From Minisyncoccota bacterium (GTDB lineage: Bacteria; Patescibacteriota; Minisyncoccia; Minisyncoccales; CG1-02-41-26): a stretch of 35,551 bases of DNA. Both the position numbers and the translations under genes were made by a program. Under the pieces are notes generated by a model that saw only the letters and a list, made by a program, of their open reading frames with translations, did not search any database and was not told where the DNA came from. The DNA lies in the NCBI GenBank assembly GCA_028712605.1, contig JAQTPV010000003.1, forward strand, positions 1 to 35,551. Reading direction: 5' to 3'. Positions 21,913-28,815 of the stretch are shown here, one piece after another; positions within the stretch are counted from its first letter, which is position 1; every line of letters starts with the position of its first letter.

Positions 21913-22494
21913 TTAACGCCAATTATAGAGTTCTTCAAAAACTTTTATCCTATTAGCTTCAGGCCAGGTTACCTCCACTGTAACTTTAAGCATGTCATTG
22001 ACTGGGGCTGGATTAGCCGGAGGCCAGTCAACCCCTTGAGGTTGAGCGGGCTCTACGATAATGCGGCGCTTAAATTTAGTATTTTTAACAATGTTATTGT
22101 ATTCGTAAAAGTTACTAGCATTCAAGCCTAAATATTTACTAAAACTCGCCGGAGGAGAGCTCATCGTATCATTATAGTCAATCTCGCAACCACCAGAGCT
22201 TGGAGAATTACCGATCCCCACCGTACCCAAACAAGGTGCTAAATAACTTACTAAATTATTCCAGGCATTAGGATCCTTGCTTAAGAGAGCAAGATCGCGA
22301 AAATTTCTCACTACTTCCACGCCTTCCTTAGCAAGTTGGGCGGCGATAAATCGATCGGTGGAAACAATGGACATTTTTATTATTCTGGGAATGATAGCGT
22401 AAACGCCAACTACGCCGATGATAATAATCATGGTGGCAATGGCTGTTTCAATCAGGGTAAAGCCTTTTTGATTAAATGGGTATTTATTATGCAT
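21913..22494 (-). CDS. PilV/GspI-like minor prepilin
   Basis: A 193-residue prepilin with cleavage site QKGFTLIETAIATM (Glu+5 present) and the hydrophobic helix IIIIGVVGVYAIIP. The post-helix segment AAQLAKEGVEVVRNFRD is a hallmark of PilV/GspI-type minor pilins in Parcubacteria-like loci. A pair of Cys residues (APCLG, GGCEI) lies about 13 residues apart. It is placed between the FimT-like and PilW-like genes with 13 nt and 1 nt gaps, so the four minor pilins are one unit. The role is inferred from the helix and order: part of the tip/priming complex. Confidence 0.8.
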   Translation of the reverse strand: MHNKYPFNQKGFTLIETAIATMIIIIGVVGVYAIIPRIIKMSIVSTDRFIAAQLAKEGVEVVRNFRDLALLSKDPNAWNNLVSYLAPCLGTVGIGNSPSSGGCEIDYNDTMSSPPASFSKYLGLNASNFYEYNNIVKNTKFKRRIIVEPAQPQGVDWPPANPAPVNDMLKVTVEVTWPEANRIKVFEELYNWR

Positions 22495-22507
22495 TAATGC
22501 TTTTTAA

Positions 22508-23083
22508 TTATTCTACCTGTACCCTACCAACCGTATTAATCCTAATAACTTTAGTCTTTGAGGGATTACTTTTAAGGCCCAAGGTAATTATAGTTTCCTG
22601 TCCGCTAGTAGCTGTATTAACGCTAATAATAGGGTCCGGTGGACGGAAGGTAACATCCAAAGTACTGCCAAGATTACCCGCCAAAAGACTAATATCAGCC
22701 ACATTCAATTCGGGCTTTAAAGTAACTTGTCTAATGATGATGTCCTTATCCGGACTTGATTTATACAAATCATTCCCATTACAGTCTGCAAACAAAACGT
22801 AAGATTGGTTCCAATTAGGGCCGCTTTTGTCAAAATGGATACCAAAAACTTGCGTAATATTACTGCCGCAATTTCTACCCTGGCCCGACATTGCCAGATT
22901 CTGCATCTCTCTAATGTCTTGAGCCACCAGATAGGCAGTTTTCTTTAAAAGGGTCAGCTTTTCTTCTTGAGCTGTCATAGCTAAAACGACAGCTGATAAA
23001 ATAGCCATCACCGTAATGGTCACCAATAACTCCAAAATAGTAAACCCCAATTGATTGTCAGAGCGTAGCCGATGAATTCTCAT
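22508..23083 (-). CDS. FimT/GspH-like minor prepilin
   Basis: A 191-residue prepilin. The leader MRIHRLRSDNQLG ends at the cleavage site LGFTILELLVTITVMAILSAVVL with Glu+5. The following region (KTAYLVAQDIREMQNLAMSG) matches the GspH/FimT pattern, and two Cys residues (RNCGS, ADCNG) may form a disulfide. FimT-type pilins can bind DNA in competent bacteria, which is interesting next to comF, but binding cannot be read here. The ATG at 23083 is chosen because it directly precedes a typical basic leader; the in-frame start at 23152 would add 23 residues overlapping pilD. The gene follows pilD by 10 nt. Confidence 0.82.
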   Translation of the reverse strand: MRIHRLRSDNQLGFTILELLVTITVMAILSAVVLAMTAQEEKLTLLKKTAYLVAQDIREMQNLAMSGQGRNCGSNITQVFGIHFDKSGPNWNQSYVLFADCNGNDLYKSSPDKDIIIRQVTLKPELNVADISLLAGNLGSTLDVTFRPPDPIISVNTATSGQETIITLGLKSNPSKTKVIRINTVGRVQVE

Positions 23084-23093
23084 TATGAATAGC

Positions 23094-23885
23094 CTAACTA
23101 AGAAAATGGAGGTACCAACTAAGGATTGCCTCTCCCCAAATAAACGCCACAAAAGTTCCGATAACTAAAAATGGGCCGAAAGGTACCTCGCTTTTTAAGC
23201 CTTTTTTCTTCGCGACCATAAGTATTAATCCAATTATAGCACCGATCAAAAAGGCAAAAAAGAGAGCTGTTAACACTGCAGGCCAACTTAAAAAAATTCC
23301 CATAAAAAACGCTAATTTCACGTCACCAAAACCCATCCATTGACCCTTGGAAACTAGCCAAATCAAAAAGAATAATCCGCCAGCCAGAATGGCAGCCGCT
23401 AAAGCCGCAACGAAACCAGGCCATAAGCCCGAGACAAGGGCTTCAAAAATCCTGTATAAAAAAACAGTGGCAATAGCTGAATAAACGACTAGATTGGGGA
23501 TTAAGGAATATTTAAAATCATAAATAAATATCACCTCAAGCAGGCTTGCGATAACCAAGAGATAAACAAAATGAATAATGTTTTGATAGTTAAAACCGAA
23601 AAAATAAAAATTAAAAATGAACAAAAATAATAGTCCCGTAGTAACTTCTACTAAAGGGTATTGCCAAGAGATTTCCTGACGGCAATAGCGGCATTTCCTT
23701 AAAAGCAAGAAAAAGCTGACAATAGGAATTAAATCAAGGCAGCCTAATTGATGGCGGCAATGAGGGCAGAAAGAACGCCCGAGAAGGAAGCTTTTACCTG
23801 CTTTCAGCCGATAGGCTAAACAGTTCAAGAAACTGCCTATAATCGCCCCAAAACAAAAAATAATCAGGGAAAAAACGAGGAGCAT
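23094..23885 (-). CDS. pilD: prepilin peptidase/N-methyltransferase
   Basis: A 263-residue inner-membrane aspartic peptidase (A24) that removes prepilin leaders after Gly and N-methylates the new Phe. The N-terminal methyltransferase part begins GAIIGSFLNCLAYRL and has two CxxC motifs (Cys40/43 and Cys65/68). The catalytic Asps are Asp122 in YDFKYSLIPN and Asp187 in GFGDVK. Eight hydrophobic segments are visible. It is the only prepilin peptidase in the window and would process all eight prepilin-like proteins here. It follows the 155-residue pilin by 13 nt and starts the minor-pilin run. No SD is visible. Confidence 0.96.
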   Translation of the reverse strand: MLLVFSLIIFCFGAIIGSFLNCLAYRLKAGKSFLLGRSFCPHCRHQLGCLDLIPIVSFFLLLRKCRYCRQEISWQYPLVEVTTGLLFLFIFNFYFFGFNYQNIIHFVYLLVIASLLEVIFIYDFKYSLIPNLVVYSAIATVFLYRIFEALVSGLWPGFVAALAAAILAGGLFFLIWLVSKGQWMGFGDVKLAFFMGIFLSWPAVLTALFFAFLIGAIIGLILMVAKKKGLKSEVPFGPFLVIGTFVAFIWGEAILSWYLHFLS

Positions 23886-23898
23886 AAATCCGAAAAAA

Positions 23899-24366
23899 TT
23901 AATCGCTAACTATTGGTGGACAAACCACAGGGTTTGCAATATCCGAACAATAATCAACTGAAGTAGTCGCTGGATCAATATCAGTAGTACCAGCATGCCC
24001 TAAGCTGTCAACGCAATACCAAGTCGCACCATTCTGTTCATTTAAAGGAGCAAAGGCGCAAACAGAATCAGAACTACTTAACGGAGCCTTAACCAAGGAA
24101 TAGGTATTGCCGAAAGAATTCTTCTGAACATCATTGACCAAAGGGCCCATATCTTCACTAGTGGTTGAAAAATTATCGTAGTTACCGTAGCCGTCAAAGG
24201 CGCTGGCCATCAAGGTCCTCATTTGGGCCATAGAAGCCTTAAGCCTACCGTCTTTAGCTTTTTTAGTGACTCCTGGGAAACCCACTAAAACCACCGAAGC
24301 CAAAACCCCAATAATAGCAATCACAACTAAGAGTTCAACCAACGTAAATCCTTTTTGATGACTCAT
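23899..24366 (-). CDS. type IV pilin, PilA-like copy 3
   Basis: A 155-residue prepilin with an extremely short leader (MSHQKG) and cleavage site KGFTLVELLVVIAII, Glu+5 kept. The helix is followed by KKAKDGRLKASMAQMRTLM, and the C-terminal half holds two typical Cys pairs: CAFAPLNEQNGATWYC, then CSDIANPVVC. It is paralogous to the next two upstream pilins but more divergent (for example, DGRLK in place of DSRVK). It has its own promoter, so it may be expressed under different conditions from the other two. Whether it is the major subunit cannot be decided by sequence alone. Confidence 0.9.
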   Translation of the reverse strand: MSHQKGFTLVELLVVIAIIGVLASVVLVGFPGVTKKAKDGRLKASMAQMRTLMASAFDGYGNYDNFSTTSEDMGPLVNDVQKNSFGNTYSLVKAPLSSSDSVCAFAPLNEQNGATWYCVDSLGHAGTTDIDPATTSVDYCSDIANPVVCPPIVSD

Positions 24367-24425
24367 ATTTATTAAAAACTTTTTAAATTTTGTGAAAAAT
24401 TCAAAATCTATTTAAAATTAATCGT

Positions 24426-24434
24426 ATTATAACA
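24426..24434 (-). promoter_or_regulatory. extended -10 promoter of pilin copy 3
   Basis: TGTTATAAT on the minus strand, with no clear -35. It lies after the terminator of the preceding pilin, giving a leader of about 50 nt. Confidence 0.55.
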
Positions 24435-24471
24435 TAGATTTAATAAAGGCAGCAGCTTACGCTAGCACAAA

Positions 24472-24505
24472 AGAAAGACCCCGCCTAAAAAGGCAGGGTC
24501 TTTCT
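24472..24505 (-). terminator. rho-independent terminator after pilin copy 2
   Basis: Long stem AGAAAGACCC-TGCC / GGCG-GGGTCTTTCT with a short T-rich loop, followed on the minus strand by TTTTG. It separates copies 1-2 from copy 3. Confidence 0.85.
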
Positions 24506-24533
24506 GATGAAAATCAAATCTATGTATTTTCAC

Positions 24534-24992
24534 TTAATCAGTTATGCCGGCAGGACAGGCAGTAAGAGTTGCATTGGTGCAAGAAGTCTTAACATCGGAA
24601 GTGGTAGCTACACCAGCTAACCCAGAATAATCGGCGCAATAAGCGCTTGCCCCATCTTTCTCATTCAATAAAACATACATGCAAGTACCAGTACCGACCG
24701 CACCGTTAGTAATAACAAACCCCTCTTTATTATAACCATTATTTTTAGCCTCGGTCGCTAAAGAGGTCATATCTGCACTGGTGCTGGAAAAACCAGTGTA
24801 AGTGCCTTGATTACTGGAATAATAAGTCATCACGGTTCTAGCCTGAGCAACGGCTGATTTGACCCTAGAATCCTTGGCTTTCTTAGTGGCTGACGGGAAG
24901 CTCACCAAAACAATAGAGGCTAAAATACCAATAATAGCGATAACCACTAATAGCTCGATTAAAGTAAAACCTTTTTGTCTACTGATGTTCAT
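24534..24992 (-). CDS. type IV pilin, PilA-like copy 2
   Basis: A 152-residue prepilin. The leader is MNISRQKG and the cleavage site KGFTLIELLVVIAII with Glu+5. It shares the block SATKKAKDSRVKSAVAQARTVM and the central LNEKDGASAYCADYSGLAGV with copy 1, which indicates tandem duplication. A first Cys pair is CMYVLLNEKDGASAYC and a second CTNATLTAC. The C-terminal loop differs from copy 1 in length and composition, as expected of variable pilin surfaces. I chose the ATG at 24992; the longer in-frame start at 25055 overlaps the previous gene and would give an implausible leader. The gene ends in a strong terminator. Confidence 0.9.
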   Translation of the reverse strand: MNISRQKGFTLIELLVVIAIIGILASIVLVSFPSATKKAKDSRVKSAVAQARTVMTYYSSNQGTYTGFSSTSADMTSLATEAKNNGYNKEGFVITNGAVGTGTCMYVLLNEKDGASAYCADYSGLAGVATTSDVKTSCTNATLTACPAGITD

Positions 24993-25054
24993 ATTTTTTA
25001 TGTTAATATTACTGACTAAAACATTAATTGAGTTCCTGGATACATTTCTGCCCA

Positions 25055-25492
25055 TTAGTTATCAATAATCGCACCGCACGTTCCAGAAGCAGTTCGGCAA
25101 GGAGAGGAAACAACCCCAGCCATCCCGGAGCCATCAGCGCAATAATAGGTAGCCCCGTCTTTTTCATTTAAGCGGGCCGACATACAACAAGTGCCGGATG
25201 TAGCAAAGATTTGCAGGTCTGCTTTCTGATAAGCATTATTATGGACCTCCTTAGCTAAAGAAGTCATTTCAACGTTAGTCGTAGAGAAATTAAGATAGCT
25301 ATTGGTATTCCCCCAATAATAAATCATCACAGTTCTGGCTTGGCTTACTGCTGATTTGACCCTGGAATCCATAGCCTTTTTTTTGGCCGAAGGAAAGGTC
25401 ACCATAACTATAGAGGCTAAAATACCAATAATGGCAATGACTACCAAAAGCTCAATTAAAGTAAAACCTTTCTGCTTACTAATAAATTTCAT
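25055..25492 (-). CDS. type IV pilin, PilA-like copy 1
   Basis: A 145-residue prepilin with leader MKFISKQKG and site KGFTLIELLVVIAII, Glu+5 present. The conserved helix continues KKKAMDSRVKSAVSQARTVM, almost identical to copy 2. Cysteines occur as CCMSARLNEKDGATYYC and CRTASGTC, slightly different from copy 2, with an additional adjacent Cys. It is the first gene of a unit with copy 2 (63 nt apart) and has a strongly structured upstream region with a promoter and two inverted repeats. It is probably a principal pilus subunit. The leader ends at Gly9. Confidence 0.9.
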   Translation of the reverse strand: MKFISKQKGFTLIELLVVIAIIGILASIVMVTFPSAKKKAMDSRVKSAVSQARTVMIYYWGNTNSYLNFSTTNVEMTSLAKEVHNNAYQKADLQIFATSGTCCMSARLNEKDGATYYCADGSGMAGVVSSPCRTASGTCGAIIDN

Positions 25493-25502
25493 TCGCCTAA
25501 AA

Positions 25503-25549
25503 AATGAATACTCAACGCATTCATCATTTTACAATCGATAGATTATCGA
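25503..25549 (-). promoter_or_regulatory. inverted repeats in the pilin leader
   Basis: A perfect 6-bp palindrome TCGATA-GAT-TATCGA (25535-25549) and a near inverted repeat AATGAAT / ATTCATC (25503-25525) lie between the pilin promoter and its start codon. They may be an operator or an RNA stem. Confidence 0.35.
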
Positions 25550-25575
25550 CCTTTGTATGATTAGTAATTAATATT

Positions 25576-25604
25576 ATTTTAAGGCTGAAAGCTTGATTAA
25601 TCAA
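25576..25604 (-). promoter_or_regulatory. promoter for pilin copies 1-2
   Basis: Minus strand: TTGATT at 25599-25604, 17 nt, TAAAAT at 25576-25581. The -35 is half of the perfect palindrome CTTGATTAATCAAG (25592-25605), six bases after the preceding pilin-like stop. Confidence 0.5.
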
Positions 25605-25609
25605 GGCAG

Positions 25610-26083
25610 TTATTCACACCGGCAGTTATTAGTGCTCACACAAGTGGCAGCGCAAGTAGGAGGGGCAACGGGATAGCGCTTCGCATAAAGCTTGCCGTCA
25701 ATACAAAAATAATCCCTATCGCCGGGCAAGTGAGCCACCATGCAAAAACCCTGCCTATCTGTATTACGTAAAAAAATTAAAGTCTGATCAGAATATTTCT
25801 GAGCATTATTACATAACGTGTTAAGAATAGAGGATGAGCAAGTACAAATATTGCCGGCTATAGTACAATTAACATTATTAAAATTTCTATCCCCCTGATA
25901 CACAATACCTGCTTGGACTCTAAATTGGCTCAAGTCGCTCATAATACGAGCATCCTTGCCCTGATTAAAAGCAATAGGATATCTGGTTAAGATCACGGCT
26001 GATAAAATGCCTATAATAGCTATCACTATCAAAAGCTCTAAAAGTGTGAAGCCTTTAAGGAATTTAATTTGATGTTGCAACAT
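25610..26083 (-). CDS. type IV prepilin, divergent fourth pilin
   Basis: A 157-residue prepilin directly after pilC. The leader MLQHQIKFLKG ends at KGFTLLELLIVIAIIG with Glu+5. The helix leads to GKDARIMSDLSQFRVQAGIVYQGDRN, and the C-terminal domain is Cys-rich: CTIAGNICTCSSSILNTLC, FCMVAHLPGDRDYFC and CAATCVSTNNCRC, at least ten Cys in all. The segment YFCIDGKLY resembles the YCxDxxG block of copies 1-3. The ATG at 26083 is preferred; the in-frame start at 26158 overlaps pilC by 68 bases. It may be a pseudopilin or minor pilin cotranscribed with the assembly motor. Confidence 0.85.
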   Translation of the reverse strand: MLQHQIKFLKGFTLLELLIVIAIIGILSAVILTRYPIAFNQGKDARIMSDLSQFRVQAGIVYQGDRNFNNVNCTIAGNICTCSSSILNTLCNNAQKYSDQTLIFLRNTDRQGFCMVAHLPGDRDYFCIDGKLYAKRYPVAPPTCAATCVSTNNCRCE

Positions 26084-26090
26084 GATATTT

Positions 26091-27311
26091 TTAAAATGCT
26101 GTTCCACCCCCACTAATCTTAAAAAGCGGCAAAAAGACAGCAAAGGCCAAAAAGGCAACCGCTAGACCCAAAACGATAATCAACACTGGTTCAATAACAA
26201 TGGCTAACTGTTCGGCCGTTCTTCCGATATCCTTTCTGTAAAACTCCACCGTTTCCATTAAAATTTTATCTAATCGACCGGTTTCTTCGCCGGTTGAAAC
26301 CATTTGAGAAATAAATGGTGGAAATTCTTTGGGGTGGGCGGAAAAAACAACGCTCAAGCGTTCTCCGCGTGACACCCTTAATTCTGTTTCTTCAATAATC
26401 TCCTGATAAACGGTATGGCCAATAATGTCTTTGGTAATCTTTAAAGCTTGGGTAATGGGTAGGCCGGCCATAATCAAAACCGCCAAATTTTCACCTAACC
26501 TCACTAAATAAAACTTTTTCAAAAAGCCGCCCAGAAATGGTACCTTTAAGATAAAGCGGTGGTATCGCTTTTTAAACGCCAAAGATTTTTTAACCCCAAG
26601 ATAAATAAGAATAGGAGGTACTACCACAAGTGGAGCTAAAAAAATACCGCCATTTTTCATAAACGTACCCACCGCAATTAAAATCTTGGTTGGCCAGGGT
26701 AAATCTCCGCCCATGGAGATTAATAATTCAGATAATTTTGGAATGATTATAAAAATGGCAACCAGACCAGCTAAAATAAAAACGATGATAACAAATATAG
26801 GATAGGTTAAGGCTCCCACAACCTTTTGTTTAAATTCATACTCATTTTCTAAGTGTTGCGCCAAGTAAACAAAAGAGTCCGCTACCTTACCGGTGGCTTC
26901 ACCTGATTTAATAATACTGATGTAGAAAGGGCCAAAGGTTTTTGGGAAAAGGCCAAAGGCCTGGCTTAAAGAACTTCCCGTTTCAATTGATTCGGCAATC
27001 TTAAGCAACTGCTCTCTCAAAGTAGGATTATCGGTTTGCGCCACTTGCGTTCTGATGGTTTCAAGAGGCGGGATAGCCGATTTAAGCATTGTGCCAATCT
27101 GGCGGGTAAGCATAATCAGCTCTTTAGCCGAAACATGACTAAAAATTTTTAAATCTTTAGATAAAATACTCTTATTCTCTTCAGCGGTCAAAGAGGTGGT
27201 GTAGAAACCGTATTTACCCAAGATATCTAAAGCCGCCTTCTCGGAAGAAGCCTCAATCACACCCTTTTGAACTTTACCTTCGTTGGTCCTGGCTGTATAA
27301 CTAAATTTCAT
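26091..27311 (-). CDS. pilC: type IV pilus inner-membrane platform protein
   Basis: A 406-residue PilC/GspF protein that couples the motor ATPases to pilin assembly. Two T2SSF domains are evident: one from about residue 65 (LTRQIGTMLKSAIPPLETIRTQ to SGEATGKVADSF) and the second from about residue 270 (LGENLAVLIMAGLPITQALK to STGEETGRLDKIL). Three transmembrane helices lie after the repeats. An N-terminal domain (FSYTARTNEGKVQKGVIEA) is typical. It starts 5 nt after the pilT stop and precedes the fourth pilin. The length is normal for the family. Confidence 0.96.
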   Translation of the reverse strand: MKFSYTARTNEGKVQKGVIEASSEKAALDILGKYGFYTTSLTAEENKSILSKDLKIFSHVSAKELIMLTRQIGTMLKSAIPPLETIRTQVAQTDNPTLREQLLKIAESIETGSSLSQAFGLFPKTFGPFYISIIKSGEATGKVADSFVYLAQHLENEYEFKQKVVGALTYPIFVIIVFILAGLVAIFIIIPKLSELLISMGGDLPWPTKILIAVGTFMKNGGIFLAPLVVVPPILIYLGVKKSLAFKKRYHRFILKVPFLGGFLKKFYLVRLGENLAVLIMAGLPITQALKITKDIIGHTVYQEIIEETELRVSRGERLSVVFSAHPKEFPPFISQMVSTGEETGRLDKILMETVEFYRKDIGRTAEQLAIVIEPVLIIVLGLAVAFLAFAVFLPLFKISGGGTAF

Positions 27312-27316
27312 ATTAA

Positions 27317-28387
27317 TCAGATTGATTTAAGCCTAGCCTCTAAGTCCTCTGGGCTTAAAGAATAAATCACAGCGGTTTCTTTGGAAACCTGTTTGGCCCT
27401 AACTAAATCACTTAGCGATTGATTCATGGAAATCATCCCCTGCTTAGCAGAGGTTTCAATAATGGCTGGAATCTCATGAATTTTATCTTCTCTAACTAAA
27501 TTAGCAATCGCCGGATTAACCAACATTATCTCGCAAGCTGGGATAAAGCCATCGTCTATTCTAGGAATCAGCCTTTGGGCGACAACTCCCAACAAAGAGC
27601 TGGCCAGTTGGGCCCTAATTTGACTTTGTTGATGGGGCGGAAAAACATCAATGATGCGATGGATCGTTTGGCTGGCTGAATTGGTATGCAAAGTGGCAAA
27701 TACTAAATGACCAGTTTCAGCAGCAGTAATGGCTGTGGCGATGGTTTCAAAATCCCTCATCTCGCCAACCATAATCACGTTAGGGTCTTCTCTTAAGGTA
27801 GATCTTAAGGCTTTAGCAAAACTTAAGGTATCTTGATAAACCTCCCTTTGATCAATGATAGACTTATCGTCCTGAAACACATATTCAATAGGGTGCTCAA
27901 TGGTAATAATATGTTCTCTCCGAGTATGATTGATCTCATCAATTAAGGCCGCTAAGGTGGTGGATTTCCCCTGCGAGGTAGCACCCGTAATTAAAACGCA
28001 GCCTTGCTTAGCCCTGGTAAATTTGTAAAGCACGGGCGGTAAATTGAGTTCCTCAATGGTCCTAATACGTGATGGAATTAACCGCATAGCCATGCTCAAC
28101 ATATTACTTTGAAAAAAAGCGTTAACCCTAAAGCGCGCGATACTATCAATATTATAAGCAAAATCAATTTCTCGCTCTTTGAATAATTGCTGTTGTTGGT
28201 TTTCATTAAGAACGCTCAAGACTAAACCTTGAGCCACGGCAGGAGTAATAACCGGCTCGCCCTCCACCTCCACCAAAACCGTACTTACTCTTAAAATTGG
28301 CGGGTGGCCGCAAGAAATATGCAAATCCGAGGCATTGCTTTTAATGGCAATGTCTAATAAATTTTTCATTTGCAGCTTATAGTCCAT
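27317..28387 (-). CDS. pilT: pilus retraction ATPase
   Basis: A 356-residue PilT family hexameric ATPase for pilus disassembly/retraction and DNA uptake. The P-loop is GATSQGKST (residues 135-143), less common than GPTGSGKST but with all key residues. The Asp box is RREHIITIEHPIE, Walker B is NVIMVGEMRD and the His box is FATLHTNSASQT. The C-terminus ends GMISMNQSLSDLV, as in PilT, and the zinc motif of PilB is absent. The ATG at 28387 is chosen; the track start at 28414 would place nine residues inside the promoter region. It has its own near-leaderless promoter, which separates pilT from pilB expression. Confidence 0.95.
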   Translation of the reverse strand: MDYKLQMKNLLDIAIKSNASDLHISCGHPPILRVSTVLVEVEGEPVITPAVAQGLVLSVLNENQQQQLFKEREIDFAYNIDSIARFRVNAFFQSNMLSMAMRLIPSRIRTIEELNLPPVLYKFTRAKQGCVLITGATSQGKSTTLAALIDEINHTRREHIITIEHPIEYVFQDDKSIIDQREVYQDTLSFAKALRSTLREDPNVIMVGEMRDFETIATAITAAETGHLVFATLHTNSASQTIHRIIDVFPPHQQSQIRAQLASSLLGVVAQRLIPRIDDGFIPACEIMLVNPAIANLVREDKIHEIPAIIETSAKQGMISMNQSLSDLVRAKQVSKETAVIYSLSPEDLEARLKSI

Positions 28388-28396
28388 CTTATCTTC

Positions 28397-28405
28397 ATTA
28401 TAACA
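28397..28405 (-). promoter_or_regulatory. extended -10 promoter of pilT
   Basis: TGTTATAAT on the minus strand, 9 nt before the pilT ATG, predicting a leader of only 3-4 nt. The -35 is poor. Confidence 0.5.
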
Positions 28406-28415
28406 TTTCAGCAAA

Positions 28416-28435
28416 CCAACATCGGAGAATGTTGG
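28416..28435 (-). terminator. hairpin between the receiver gene and pilT
   Basis: Seven-bp stem CCAACAT / ATGTTGG with a 6-nt loop, 4 nt after the receiver stop, followed by TTTGC. It may partly stop pilB-operon transcription before pilT. Confidence 0.45.
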
Positions 28436-28439
28436 ATGG

Positions 28440-28808
28440 CTAAATTGCTAAAATTTCTTTAATCTTATCCACAACCTCTGACGGTTTAAATTGGCTTTTA
28501 ATTAAATATTTCACAGCCCCGAGCTTAAGCCCTTTCTCCACTTCTTCCTTTTGGCCTAAATTACTTAAAATCACAACCTTAAGCGCGCTTAGGGCCGGGT
28601 CGGATTTAATCCTTTCTAAAATTTCCCAGCCACCCGCCCCCGGCAGAACAATGTCTAAAAGTATTAAATCTGGCCTTTCTGAACCCAAGGCCTCCAAGGC
28701 CTGCTCGCCATTCTTAGCTATTTTTATATTGAAGCCTGTATTCTCAAATTTCTGCTTATAAATATCAATTAAAAAAGGGTCGTCCTCAACAAGTAGAATA
28801 TGATGCAT
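28440..28808 (-). CDS. single-domain response regulator (CheY-like receiver)
   Basis: A 122-residue REC domain and nothing else. The acidic pair EDD (residues 8-10), the phospho-acceptor Asp52 in LILLDIVLPG, the switch ILSN and the conserved Lys in AVKYLIKSQF are all present, so phosphorylation is likely. No output domain exists, so it would act by protein contact, like CheY or PilG/PilH. It lies between pilB and pilT: 7 nt after pilB. A role in controlling pilus extension against retraction is a reasonable inference. No histidine kinase is in the window. Confidence 0.92.
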   Translation of the reverse strand: MHHILLVEDDPFLIDIYKQKFENTGFNIKIAKNGEQALEALGSERPDLILLDIVLPGAGGWEILERIKSDPALSALKVVILSNLGQKEEVEKGLKLGAVKYLIKSQFKPSEVVDKIKEILAI

Positions 28809-28815
28809 ATCTTTA

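Noticed and set aside
23899..26083. Repeated blocks as a CRISPR or satellite
   Set aside because: The repeated segments are coding similarity between pilin paralogues (KGFTLIELL helix); no regular spacer structure exists anywhere in the window.
27317..28387. PilT P-loop GATSQGKST as a broken Walker A
   Set aside because: The GxxxxGKS core and other motifs are intact, so ATP binding should be normal.
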